The notes beneath the pieces are model-generated. The model made no database searches. It saw nothing but the letters and a program-made list of their open reading frames with translations, and had not been told where the DNA came from. Below are positions 33,744-46,600 of a stretch of 64,000 nucleotides of DNA, one piece after another. The stretch spans positions 815,501-879,500 of the forward strand of contig CAWZYM010000151.1 of assembly GCA_963966185.1 (NCBI GenBank). The letters are read 5' to 3'. Every line of letters begins with the position of its first letter. Position 1 is the stretch's first letter. Both the position numbers and the translations under genes were made by a program. This DNA is from Rhabditoides inermis (Eukaryota; Nematoda; Chromadorea; Rhabditida; Rhabditidae).

Positions 33744-34416
33744 TGTCACTTCTTCCGCACGTACCCCCAATGCCTCCCAGAAGTCGTTGGATAATCTTCC
33801 TTATTATCCCACCGATATAATATTATTATACCGGAATTCACGTATCGCACCGATGTCCAAATAAGCCGATAATCCGATCAGACGCTGGGTCTGTTCTTCC
33901 TCACTAGAGAATTCCGTGCCACGCTACAATAGAACGACCGTCCACGTCGTATCTATTCCGTACCAACTATAGTAGAACGACCGTCCACGTCGTATCTACT
34001 CTACTATACACGTGCCTAGCCGTCCGCGCTTAGGTACACGCTACGCTTACGAAACTAGTTCAAAAGCCACAAGTATCCACCGGAAAAGCGACCGGAATAT
34101 CTCAATCGGAATCACAAACGCAACAACACGAATAAGCGTATTATTTATAAACAACGGCGGAGACTCACACTCAAATTGCACAACGCACCGTAAACGCCAA
34201 AACTATCAAATACTCGACAACAGGCTATTCGCCAATACTTCCACAACACAACAACAACGCAAAACAGCACACCGATATTACACACTCTGTTCAACAACAA
34301 AAACAACAACGTTTCGAAAATCGAGAGCTACCGTACTCCTTATTTCTTAACTGGGTCAAATATATTCTAAATATTACAATCGGGTCTAAATATTACAATC
34401 GGGTCTCTAACTCACA
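33744..34416 (-). repeat. 5' LTR of the gypsy element
   Basis: 673 bp, TG...CA, near-identical to 26299-26971. It is followed on its outer side by the GCGT target duplicate (34417-34420). Confidence 0.95.
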
Positions 34417-34488
34417 GCGTTATGCTCTAACGGGGTCATTAGCCTCAGTTGGTCTCACTTCTCGCAGCCTCCTTGTGGCTTTTACAGA

Positions 34489-34596
34489 ATGGCTGCTGAA
34501 TATGATATCTTCCCCCCACTGCCGAATGAACTCATACGCCACATTCTCTCATTCCTTCCTCCACACGATCTGATGATGACAAACATGATGAAATAA
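34489..34596 (+). pseudogene. Truncated F-box gene, N-terminal fragment
   Basis: ATG at 34489 opens PPLPNELIRHILSFLPPHD, an F-box start closely like that of the intact gene at 60710 (PPLPNELILHILSYLDPR). The frame stops after 35 codons with no continuation on the plus strand. It lies between the gypsy 5' LTR and the last filamin exon. Confidence 0.75.
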
Positions 34597-34632
34597 CAAA
34601 TACATACAGGGATAGATAAGTACGGTATTCGC

Positions 34633-37600
34633 TCACCGATGTTGTCCCAGAGCATGAGCCATGGTAGGAATCCTGCCTTCGTTCAGTGCTAACTCCAGGT
34701 TGCCCACGCCTGCCCGAGGCGTCAACTGCCACGGGGGATGGGTCAGCTGTCTTCCTCTCTCTCTCTCTCTCTTCTATCAGTTGTCCCTTCGGAGATATGT
34801 GCTGTTCTACGTGTTTGTTCGTTAAAAATGTTACTATACGTTTCAGAAAAAAACAGGCTTGTGAGAACACATTACGTTTCACTACTATCATTTCAATCAC
34901 ACATCGATTTTCTAGTAATCGTCTTTGTGTTTCGAATTTAAACCCGACTCACCAACAAAGTGCACCGCTTTGTCGACCTGTCCGTGCGGGATCGAACCCA
35001 CCTGGATCTTGGCCGGATCGTACGCCCTGGAATACGGTATATTGAATACTTAGGTATACGGTAAGTTGAACTACTGTACCTGCAGGTGAACGGCGAGCCA
35101 GCGACCGGCACTCCGGCGTAGCGCTCAGCGATCTCGTGATCGCCTGGAAATTGATTTATTGATTGGTTGTCGATTGAAATTCATCGATCAATCTTACCGA
35201 CAAGCTCCGGGGTGAAGTTGATCTGCTGCACTCCCGGCTCCACTTCGCTGATCGAAGTGTCGACGGTGTTCTTCTTCGAATCTGCAAGATTGGAGTTATG
35301 ACGTCATCGAGATGCGTAACGTCACTGAGTGACATCACTTGTTGTTTTCCTGCAAGGTATTAGTGGACACATTCAGTTTTGCGCTCTCCGACGACTCTCT
35401 CTCTCACACACAACAACACAATGCGAACGAGAAAAAAAGCGCGACACGGTGACAACACGATAAATGACACAGGACAATTGAGACAAGGGTGTCGTGGATT
35501 CCACGACCGATACCGTATACCTTTGACTATGACCATGTGACAACCACACGGTGACAACAACATGATACCGTACTACCGTACTACCCGCTGAACGAATACT
35601 GTTCTCTCTGTCGCTGTTCGCATGAAGGATGTGAAGAAGAAGCGGCGCCGTGAATTCGTCTGCCCCGTCTGCGCCTGTCTGGAGCCGACACTTCTCTCGC
35701 CCACTCGGCCACCCTCGTCTTCCACACACTCGCCACACACCTGCGCGGAGACGCCACACGCTCCGAATTCTAGCCCCGCCCCCTCGATTTCGTATTGTCT
35801 CATTGTTCGGTGATAGCGATGCTCGAGTAAGGTCGGTCCCGTTCCATGGTTTTGCCCGTGTAGGGTTCAGGATACTGGCGGAATGCAGTAGTCCCTTATT
35901 TTCCTAGTTGCGACTAGTGTGTGTTATGATTTGGAGTAATGCTCCCTTGTATTGCTGTCATGGACGTGTGTCCGACATTGTTTTGTGTGCTTCCGCCGGC
36001 GTGCGGTCCTTCCCCTATTGTCAGTAAACTATCTTCTTCTTATAATGTGTTTCTATCCCTTTTTGGTAATATGGGCTTTCTATGGTTCGCGGAGGCTCCG
36101 ATCATTCCTCCGTCGAATCGTGTCTCTTTTGGTTGTCTAGACATCGCGTAGAGTCGGGTTTGGTTGCTATTTGGTTATAGTGATCCCACCCCTCCCCTAT
36201 TCTCCCTGAACATTGGTGCATCGGCTCGGTTTACACGAATCCAGCCGTTTCACTCTCGCGATTGTCACATTTCGTTGAATTGCGCGATTGCATCATCTTG
36301 CACTTTGCGCACTTGTGTGGTTTGTATTGGCTAGTTGGCTTTGTCAGCTACCAATTTATTTCTATTGTTCGATACTGATATAGTTGATCAATTCAGCTGA
36401 TATCAATCGAAACCACCACCCATTATCGATCCACGTATCGATTATACCACCGGTCGACGTACCGAGAACGGCCCACGTGCCACAAGTCACAACGCTTTGA
36501 CCGCTTCATGTGTCTACCATAACACCACTGAACCACCACTATAACCTCTGAACCACCATATTTGATTGCTTATACACGCTCTCATTTTACAACTCTTCCT
36601 CGCAATTGCATGCGTTTCGAAACTCTGTGAACCTTCTGCGCGGGTATTGATCGATCGATAACCGCCCGCAGTGCCTCACTCTGTCAGAGGATTTCCCACG
36701 CTCACCCACAACTTCGCAACCGCTCACTATCGTGTGAGCAGCTATTCTATTATCTCTCATTATCATAAACGAATGTCCCGTAACGTGATCGAGTCTATGA
36801 AACCGAAATAACCGAAACGGGGATGATGATGAAACAAGCAACACAGACAATGATTGCAGCCAACCCTTTTCAGATCCAAACCACACCGAAATGATCACTC
36901 GATTGCTGACACATCCAACCTCGATGTCTACCACAACTTCATAGAATATGAATATTACGCATCTATCCTCAACGCTGAACGCACCGCTCTGACCGCATCT
37001 CTGTTAGAGGGGGAGGGTCGCGGCTAGTGAACCGCGACTGTTATCCACTACTGAAACAGTACTGCGTACGTTCCGAAACTGCCATTACTATGATAACGAA
37101 TGAACCTCTATCGATTAAACGATATTTAGCCGGAACTACCGTAACCCCGCGATTGCTACAGTACCTACCGTACACTTACCTACCGTATTCTAGTATGGGT
37201 TACAGTAACCACTATTTCTTTATATCGTACACTGTTTGGCGGATGTAACGGACGCTCACAACAGCAACCTTTGCACACTATTGTCACAACATGATTCTAG
37301 TCATATCAAACCGGGAAGTGGATGTGGCCGCCCATCTTTCTTCAATCACCCACAACCGCTTCAACAAAGCGAACCGATACTGTGATCATATGCAACATCA
37401 TTTAAACTCCCCGTATGGCCGCACATTTCCTTGCGAAAGGGGGAGTGTCGTGGATTCCACGACCGATACCGTATACCTTTGACTATGACCATGTGACAAC
37501 CACACGGTGACAACAACATGATACCGTACTACCGTACTACCCGCTGAACGAATACTGTTCTCTCTGTCGCTGTTCGCATGAAGGATGTGAAGAAGAAGCG

Positions 37601-40600
37601 GCGCCGTGAATTCGTCTGCCCCGTCTGCGCCTGTCTGGAGCCGACACTTCTCTCGCCCACTCGGCCACCCTCGTCTTCCACACACTCGCCACACACCTGC
37701 GCGGAGACGCCACACGCTCCGAATTCTAGCCCCGCCCCCTCGATTTCGTATTGTCTCATTGTTCGGTGATAGCGATGCTCGAGTAAGGTCGGTCCCGTTC
37801 CATGGTTTTGCCCGTGTAGGGTTCAGGATACTGGCGGAATGCAGTAGTCCCTTATTTTCCTAGTTGCGACTAGTGTGTGTTATGATTTGGAGTAATGCTC
37901 CCTTGTATTGCTGTCATGGACGTGTGTCCGACATTGCTTTGTGTGCTTCCGCCGGCGTGCGGTCCTTCCCCTATTGTCAGTAAACTATCTTCTTCTTATA
38001 ATGTGTTTCTATCCCTTTTTGGTAATATGGGCTTTCTATGGTTCGCGGAGGCTCCGATCATTCCTCCGTCGAATCGTGTCTCTTTTGGTTGTCTAGACAT
38101 CGCGTAGAGTCGGGTTTGGTTGCTATTTGGTTATAGTGATTCCACCCCTCCCCTATTCTCCCTGAACAAAGGGAAAAGGACAACACGCCTCACTCCCCTT
38201 TCCACACACACGAATCTGCAAATGAGCGTTAGAACATTGAACATGAATACATGCTTACTTTAAAAAGGTCAATAAATCAATAAATCGATAACTCCCTCAC
38301 CTGTGACGATGACATCGAGGGGTTCCGCGCCGGCCACCTGTACTAGTATGGAGGAGGGCGATCCGACCCGGGAGAGAGAGGGGATCTTGGTCACCTGCGT
38401 CTTCCCGGAGGGCAGCTTGCCCTCGTTCTGGAATACTCTTTGCAACGTGTTTAGTTGTTGTTAAACACATTTTTGTAGTTAAACACACAAAATTGACTGC
38501 GGTCAACACTGACTCGTGTTCTAGTAGTCGTGAAACATATTGAGTTTTTGCTATAAACTGATGGCGCACTTTCTTGGCATCCTTCTTCCTGCGTATGCGC
38601 TACATTTTCACCGAAAAAAAATAAAATATAAATCGCTAAAAACAAATAAATCGCATACGTTTCACAGTTCATATACATCTGGGTATGACTTTATACCTCA
38701 ATTTCACGGACTTTGCTATTCAATCAGTAAATCGATAAATCGATTATCCCACCTCGACCGCGACCCTGAGTGGTTTGCCGCTGGGGTCGGTGACTTCGAC
38801 CTCCACTTGGCCAGGTCCCGCCTCCTTCCGATCGACTGGAATGCGATAATGTAGTTGAAAGGGATACTGAAGAGAGTGCATGTGCACACGACTACTATGT
38901 ACAATGGTGTGTAGAAATCTCAAAAACGCATGTGACGTGGTAAGTCAACTGCAATGTGTGTCTTATTTGCGTGGTGCTATCTATGAAACTATTCAAGACT
39001 CATCAGATCTATTCGCGCTTCTTTCCCCATTCGCGCCTCTCTCCCCGCCGAGTGAGGTCCTATTTTTCTCTCTTTCGAGTGTTCTTCCTACGTTTTCCCC
39101 TTGTGAATCCCCCATCCCTTGTTTCTAACTACAGTGACAGGTGTTTGACGTGTGAACGCCGGTCTGCCCAGGACCTACCTGCTATAGGGACATCCGCATG
39201 AGCGGATGTGCCAACCCAGAGGACTTCGATATGAAACCACAAAACTGCTACCGTTGATAACGTACTTACCGCTGGACGACTACTTGCTACAGTTGCACGC
39301 AGTACGTTGGATGCAAGTGAATACAAGAGACCGAGTAGTGGCATCTTTATATAGCACAACAGACATACAACGCACTGGCGAGGATGGATGGAAGCAAGGT
39401 AGGGATATCGGCCGCAAGGCCGAAGCCTACGGTAGTACGCGGGGATGACACCCCTCAGTGGTCTGTGGTTGGACCGGTGGTCTCAGGACTGGTTACTGGG
39501 CATCAGCTACCGCCGTACTGAACCGACGACTGAGTCGGGACGGGGGTTTATATAGTGGAAGGGGGCGGGGCGGGAGCGTCGTCTGGACCAATGGGCGAGC
39601 GACGCGAGTCCCGCCTGTTCCCGCTTGTTATCGGTAGATCACCCGCCGTGCCGGTGGCTGCAATCAATGATCAGACTAGAGTCCAAGAAAGCATCTCTCA
39701 CGCAGAGTGAGATGCGACAGACAGAGAGTGTCTCTCTGTCACACCGCCGTGTCCGGATGCGTCCATCCGGCACTGACCGCGCAGCTGCCGCTGGCCGAGC
39801 CAAGTGACCCTGCAAATACAGTTTACTGTGTACTAGAAGTGCTGCAATCGATAAACGCTGCAGTGCATAAAAAATGGATAATGAATACATCAAATGAACC
39901 ATAAATTGAAAACGAAACTCTAACTGATAGAAGCAAAACTCTAAAAATAGGGAACGCTGAACAAAACAAACTAACCGAACTTATATACAAAACTCGAAAA
40001 AGGTAGAAAAACTGACTCACCTCCTCTGGTCTCCTCGGAGACGTCCTTGCCGTTGTTGCTGGGCTGGTTGGGAGCGACCATAGCGGTCTAATACACACGA
40101 CTCGGCCTGCCACAGCGTGACTGTCGGATTGGAATGGTGCGATAGTGGGCGGGGTTTGCCACTGCGCCTAGGCCTGTCGCCTGCACCCCCGTCGTCGCGC
40201 TCTAGCCGAGCTGTGTTCTTGATGTATAGTGTATCGATCGATCGTGTCGCATCCACGCCGCGTCGCATCTGCCTGTCTGCCGTCGCCTCCCCCCTTTGCA
40301 AGCGCCTGCTGGCGATTGCGAAAACCGTTCTAGCCTCCACCTGTCGATCGGGGGGCGAACATCTCTCTCTCTCCTCTTTGGGGAACCGAGGGACCGAGCG
40401 CACAGCTGGCAATAGTGGCGCGCGCTGATCAAATCACTGGGATTGCTTGACTGGAAAAAAACGTGTATGAATCTTTACTGGTGACTGGTATACTATAGAT
40501 TGTTAATAAGAGTACCGCTGAAAGTTGATTAGCTGAATCACTGAGAATCCACGACAGAGTCGCGAGAGCGTGGCACACGTATCTGGTTCTTGTTGTACTT

Positions 40601-43600
40601 GCCGCGTCCCGGATTCTTCTGCCGCACGAACTCCTCAGTTGTCGATTGTTCTTCGTCCAAGTTAGGATCCGCTGTGCGGTCCGTCGCTGGGGGGCTTCAG
40701 ATCAGCTGATCACTCGATACTGACCCTTCCAAGGGAGGATCACTCGCCGTCTGTCGTCTATCTAGAACTCCGGAATGTTGATTCCGTTGACACTCTCTCT
40801 CAATGCCCGTCGCATCGCTCAGCTGTTCCGCCAGTAACTGCGATCGATTGTTTAGAAACAATGCGTCGATGACTGCCTGCGAACGCTGAGACAGAACGAT
40901 GTTGAGACACGCTGGAATCTCGAGAGAGCTCAATGGAATTACACCTCGAGAGTGCATCCGCCACAACATTAGATTTGCCCTGAATATACTTGATATCCAC
41001 ATCCAATGTTTGTAGCTCCACCGGCCATCACATAACGCTTGTGTGGTTGGCGTTTCCCTTAAGCACATGGGTCAGGAACTGATGGTCCGTCCAGATTTCC
41101 GCCTCGGCCCCAGATCGTAGGAGGAGGTTGACATGACATCGCTGAACTGCCTAAACAGCTTAGCTATCACCTCCTTCTCCTCGTTGCTGAGAATACTGCC
41201 GTTCATGTCGGGCACGAAGACGTCGACTGGAGGATTACCAAGATCTGGCTCCTCCTCCTCTTGTTCCACCTCTCCGTCACTCCCGTTGGGAATATGCTAG
41301 CAGTCTGATTCTTCCTGTTGCGTCGCCGCAAGCCGGAGTACCTGCGCGGCACGCTCGCAAATAGCGCGGGCGCTGGCTGGCAACTCGGTTGTGGGTTTGA
41401 TTGTAATAAAGACGCGGGGTGACACCCCTCAAAAAGAGACAGACTGAGGAAAAGAAAGAGAGTGGTGAAAGAGAGGCTCGGCATCGGTGCTCAAACCGTT
41501 TCTGGAGACTGCCACCGTTCATCCAAAACAGGGGCGGCGTCCGCCAGGAACTGATTCTTGTATATATAGATAGATTTATTACCGATAACATGAGAAAATC
41601 GACATAGAAACAAAAAGTGAAAACATGGAAAACGGCAGATATGGATGGGGTTGAATATAAATAAGGAATAATAACATAATAATATACGAAACAAGAAAAT
41701 ATGGTCTCTATAGGTTGCGCAATTTGCTAGGTGGCATGATCATGTATATATGATCATGTCCTTGCTGGTTCCGTTGGCGATGAGAAGCTCGCCTTCCTTT
41801 CCACTGAGGACGGTCGGCTGCATGTGGAAGTTGTTCTTGAGGAACACCTCTCCCACGCCATCGGAGCACCAGTTGTTGCTTTTCTTTATCCGAGACGATG
41901 CTGCAATCGATAAATGACTCATGTCCCGCTTTGATTACCTGGGTGTCGCTGGCGACGATGCTGGCGAGTCGGTTCTTTTTTTGACGGTACGTCGGTCATC
42001 GTGACATTGGGGATGCTGTCGCCTCCCATCTCGAATCGCCTGTTGCGACAATCGATCGACCGGCGGAGCGGACGGGCGAGGGAGTCGTTTCCCAGAGTGT
42101 TCTGGTATCCCTTCACGTCCCTCGGCTTGGCCAAAGTGCGAGAGAAGTTCACCACCGTCGGATAGTTGACTCCGCTGATCTTAATGATGATGAGCTTCGA
42201 TCCCACAAACTCCACCGGCCCGAGTCCCGTTGCCGCCTCGATGCTGGGCGCGTCGAATTTGAACACGCCAATGAGCGGCGTCACAGAGGTGTGGCACACA
42301 CACTCACATTAACTCCCGTGTCGAATAGCGCAAGCATCCTGCAGTCGTTGATCTCGCACGGCACGTTCAGTGAGAACATGCCACGACTCACCCTGTCAGC
42401 ATACATGACGTCTGCCATTTCCGTATCCGGCTCGAGAGTGTCGAAGAACTGCTTCTCCTCAGTGTCGCCGTCGGATTGTCCGCGGTGCTCCACTCGACCG
42501 GCAAGTGCTGCATGACCCTGTTGTAGTCAATAGTCACGTACCTCTCGCAGTCGTCCCCGCAGAGTGCAGCCTCGATCTCACTCTCCGAATTGTCCTTGTA
42601 TTTGACGCAAGAGTCGTTCGGCTCTCCGTCGCTCGTCGCATCTCCCTCACTCTCCAGTCCGGCGGCGTTGTTGATCGCGAGCATCCCCGTCTCGCGCATC
42701 TCCTGCCGGAACGGAGTGATGGGGCGACTGGAGTTGGTTTCCTCGGATCCCTCCTCCTTGTTGTTGTTGTAGTTGTCCACCTCCGACGCCTCAGTGATGC
42801 GGAGGGTTTGTTCTCCTGCCACGCACAATGTATCCACACATCCTGATCGTCAGGTAGAAATAGCACAAGGTCACCCACAGGCAGGATCTACCTGCAATGA
42901 TCATACTCATCCAGCTAACGCTTTCGTGGTTCATCATTCTCGAGTGATTGATGACCAGCAGCGGGCCCCGGACCGTGATCGGTACCTCCTGCGGCGTGCC
43001 GTTGTTGCTGTTGTTGAGCTTCGATCTCACTCTCTGAATCGTCCGTGTGTTCGACGCAAGAGTCGTTCGGCTCTTCGTCGCTCGTCGCATCTCCCTCACT
43101 CTCCCGTCCGGCGTTGTTGTTGAATGCGAGCATCCCCGTCTCGCGCATCTCCTGCCGGAACGGAGTGATGGGGCGACTGGAGTCGGTCTCCTCGGATCCC
43201 TCCTCCTCGTTGTTGTTGTGGTTGTCCACCTCCGACGCCTCAGTGATTGCGTGATTGTGCGGAGTGTTTGTCCTCCTGCCACGCACAATGTATCCACACA
43301 TCCTGATCGTCAGGTAGAAACAGCACAAGGCCACCCACAGGCAGGATCCACCTACAATGATCATACTCATCCAGCTAACGCTTTCGTGGTTCATCATACT
43401 CGAGTGATTGATGACCAGCAGCGGACCCCGGATCGTGATCGGTACCTCCTGTGGCGTGCCGTTGTTGCTGTTGTTGCCCATCTGCTCGCACTCGCATGCA
43501 CTCGCGCCTCCCATCAGAAGCGTGATAGATGCCAGCATGAGCAGACCCACATGGGCCTTGATCCCACTCGGCTTCCTGGCGCTCACCCTCAGCGTGTTCA

Positions 43601-46600
43601 CCTGAGGTGCCATTTCCGAAGCCCTGTTCACCCAGCGGTCGTGCAGCTTCTCGTTCCACTTCTTGTAGTGCGCCGCCTGCGTAGCCACGTTGTCCTTGGC
43701 TTCAGTTATGTATCCCAGCTCGGTCTTGGCGTTCTGCAGATGTCGGCGCGAATCATCCACCTCCGTGTAGAAGTCGGACAAGTGAGCGTCGACGACGCGA
43801 ACAGCGGGCTGCTTTGGCATGAACTGCTGCTGCGGCATGGTCTGCTGCTGTTGAACATACTGCTGCTGCTGCGGCTGCTGCCGCGGCGCCATCCGCTGCG
43901 GCGCCAGCTGTTGCGGCGCCGTCTGCTGTTGATACTGTTGCGGTGCAAAGTGTTAAATGCTCTGCTGCCTCAGGAGACACTTATCCCTGAAAATACCTGC
44001 TGGTGACACTCCCAGCACTCTCTCGTGCTCTGAGTGGGTCGGTGTTATCATTCCTCTTGTGAGACCTTCTGCTCCCTTCGTTGTTGTTTCCGCTTTGTAA
44101 AGACAAAAATCGTTCACCGGCTGTTACTCGGCTTGAGTCGCCGCGACCATCGCTGGACGGTACCTCTTGTTATCGGCTCGGATCACGTTGGTCTCGTCTT
44201 CGTAGTCGTTCCTGTCCGCTCCCGGCTGCGTCTTGATGCTGGAGCTGCGCAGGCACCCCTTTAGGGTGGCAGCTTTGCACTCGCTGGAGAGACGGACGCT
44301 GTGGGTACGCATGATGTCCTCAATGTTTCTCTTGAACCTCTTCCACTCTGCCGGATTCTCACCGGTGAAGGTGGATGGGCGCTCGGGCGAGCTTGCGTCT
44401 GCGTAGATTGCCTGCACCTCCGTGATCCGCTGACTGATGGAAATAATGTCGGCGCCGGTTGCCTCAGTCTTCACGCGGACCGTTTCGAGTGCCTCGTTGA
44501 ACGCTCTCTCCTGGTCGTCGCCGTTGATGTACGCCTCGGCAACCGCCTTGGTCATGGCGTCGCGCACTGCTGCCAGGTCGGTCGGAAAAATCATCTCCTT
44601 CATGTCGCCCGCCGCGGTGTTCAGCTCCGCCAGCGCACTCCTCTGCAGCCTGTTGTTCTGCTGAAACCGCTCCATGTTGAAGTCAGGGTTCGTGGGCATC
44701 ATCTGCTGCCTCCTGCTTCCGGAAGTCTCGCCTGGCATGTCTGCCCGTTGCTCTTCTTCCCGCTCTCGACCTCGCTTACTCTCCCTTGTCTCTCTCCCGC
44801 TGTTCTCCCGCTGACCGCTGATGGTTTTGGTAGGTGGTGTGTTCGATAGAACGCAGGGATGACACCCGTCAGGAGAGACAGAATGATGAAGAGAGAATGT
44901 AGAGGCTTGCGCGAGATACACAAGACTCTTACCTGTACTTTACCTGTTTGCCGTCGCCGCTGCACACCTCCGATCACAGCCTGTTGATCGCACAGTTGAC
45001 TGTGTGTGGTGATAGTTGTGTTCGGATGAACGCAGGGATGACACCCTTCAGGAAAGATAGACGGATGGAGAAAGACAAGTGTACTTGAGCGCGAGGATAA
45101 CACCCCTCTTGAGGGATAGAAAGACGGATGGAAACAGAGTAAACCATACCACGCGACAATCGAAACCACAAGAGCGAGTGTGACCTGCAAAACGTCACAT
45201 TACTGTGATGCATCACAAGCTAACTCAAACCGGCGGTGCGTGAACAAAACGCGACAAAAAATCGAAAACAAATGGCGTGATGATAAGAGATAAGCGCGCA
45301 ATGAGGGTGCGGCAAATAAGAGAGAACAAAGTGCAGACAATGTTGACTGGCAGCGACCAATCGATATCAAAAGATAGAGAGAAAGCGCGGGGAAAAAACG
45401 CAAGAAAGAAGGGTGATGGAGAAAAGAAATACAGAAGGATAAACTACACCTATAGAAGATCATGAGCTGTCCCATCCAGGCTGCTCGACTCGGCGGAAGG
45501 CGCCAAGAGATCAGCTCAGTCTCTCTTCTCTCTCCCGAGGTGGTCATAAGCAGCGCAAGTCCTGGATCTGTGATCCAGCGCCTGCAGTCCACGCCCTCGG
45601 TGCGTCAGCCGTTTGTAGTTCAGATATGTCGTTCGGCGACTCATAGAATAGCGTCACTGCCCCTCCGAACCTAGGAGAACGGAGGCGCCCTTGCTCGGTG
45701 CTATCCCGCTCGCAAGCTACCGTCTGGCGACTCTAAAAAGAGTGCGTAGTAGAGGGAAGCAAACATCGTGTACAGCAATGCATTACCTATCATACTACAC
45801 ACCAATCTAGAATCTTCTACACAAGCCACCAATGTGTATCCTCGGGCGAGGGTTCATCCCCAACCCACGGCAACAGATCCTCCGCCGATCCCGGAGATCC
45901 TTGGGGAGGTCCCTCGGCTGGGCTAGGCCAGGGCAGTCTCTGTTCCGTTACATCGAGAGAGGGCTTTGCTGATGCAAATACCACCTCACTCTCCGCATCT
46001 GGGGGCACGTTGTTCGAGGGCAGAGTACAACGTTAGACTCATCCTCTGCGCGCGCTGGGGTAGGGTTCTCGCATTGCGTCCCACCGCCGCGCGTTCCCAT
46101 CCCACCTGTACAGGTGCGGTACTGGTGACTACCATGTTACCGCCTATTAGAAAAGAAAACTAGTCACGTGGTAAATTGAACAAAAGTAAGTGGCAAAACA
46201 ACCCACCTCCTTGCAGTCCTTGTGCGTGCATGTCTCCGCACGTGCCGTCGCCTCCCTTGTCGCCGCAGCCGCTGCCATCATTAGAGCGCTGCCAAAATGG
46301 CAAGGCGGATAGCGGCGCTAGTGCGTGGTCTGACTCGGTCGAATGGCGTGATCAGTGCACACTCTAGAGTGGACCTTGCACTTTGCGCGTTCTTTGTGCG
46401 CGGCAAGCCATTTAAATTCGCAGGCGGAGGTGGTGTGAGGGATAATAGGGCCACGTTGGGTCGTTCTCCCTTTCCCTTTCCTCCACCTATCTAAACGGGG
46501 GATTACAACTACTACGTCGCTGAAAGCATTACCCACTCCACGGTAATTATAAAACCAAACAATACTATGTACAAAATCGGAAAGCCAGTATGAGTAATTG

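Larger units (their letters stand above)
26299..34416 (-). mobile_element. Full-length Ty3/gypsy LTR retrotransposon
   Basis: 8,118 bp on the minus strand. The two LTRs are both 673 bp (26299-26971 and 33744-34416) and begin/end TG...CA. GCGT flanks both ends as a 4-bp target duplication. I count about eight differences between the LTRs by eye (roughly 1%), so insertion is recent. The domain order gag, zinc knuckle, protease, RT, RNase H, integrase places it in Ty3/gypsy. Reading frames are broken in three places: gag N-part to capsid, a G6 run between protease and RT, and one in-frame TAG before the integrase C-terminus. It lies between the membrane-protein gene and an F-box fragment. Confidence 0.95.
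35490..38168 (+). mobile_element. Non-autonomous LTR retrotransposon without coding region
   Basis: 2,679 bp. Both LTRs are 723 bp (35490-36212 and 37446-38168), TG...CA, with two differences by eye. AAGGG flanks both ends (35485-35489, 38169-38173), a perfect 5-bp target duplication. A primer site beginning TTGGTGCATCGG follows the left LTR, and a purine run (GAAAGGGGGAG) precedes the right LTR, so the element is plus-oriented. The 1,233-bp interior has no credible ORF. It sits in a filamin intron, antisense to the gene. Confidence 0.93.

Noticed and set aside
34710..34735. Apparent frameshift in the last filamin repeat
   Set aside because: Using the AG in CGGGCAG (34710-34716) as acceptor restores the frame, so a frameshift need not be assumed, though a few repeat residues are lost.
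43047..44006. 319-codon plus-strand open frame
   Set aside because: Antisense shadow of the minus-strand membrane ORF; long Leu/Val runs arise from the Gln-codon repeats.
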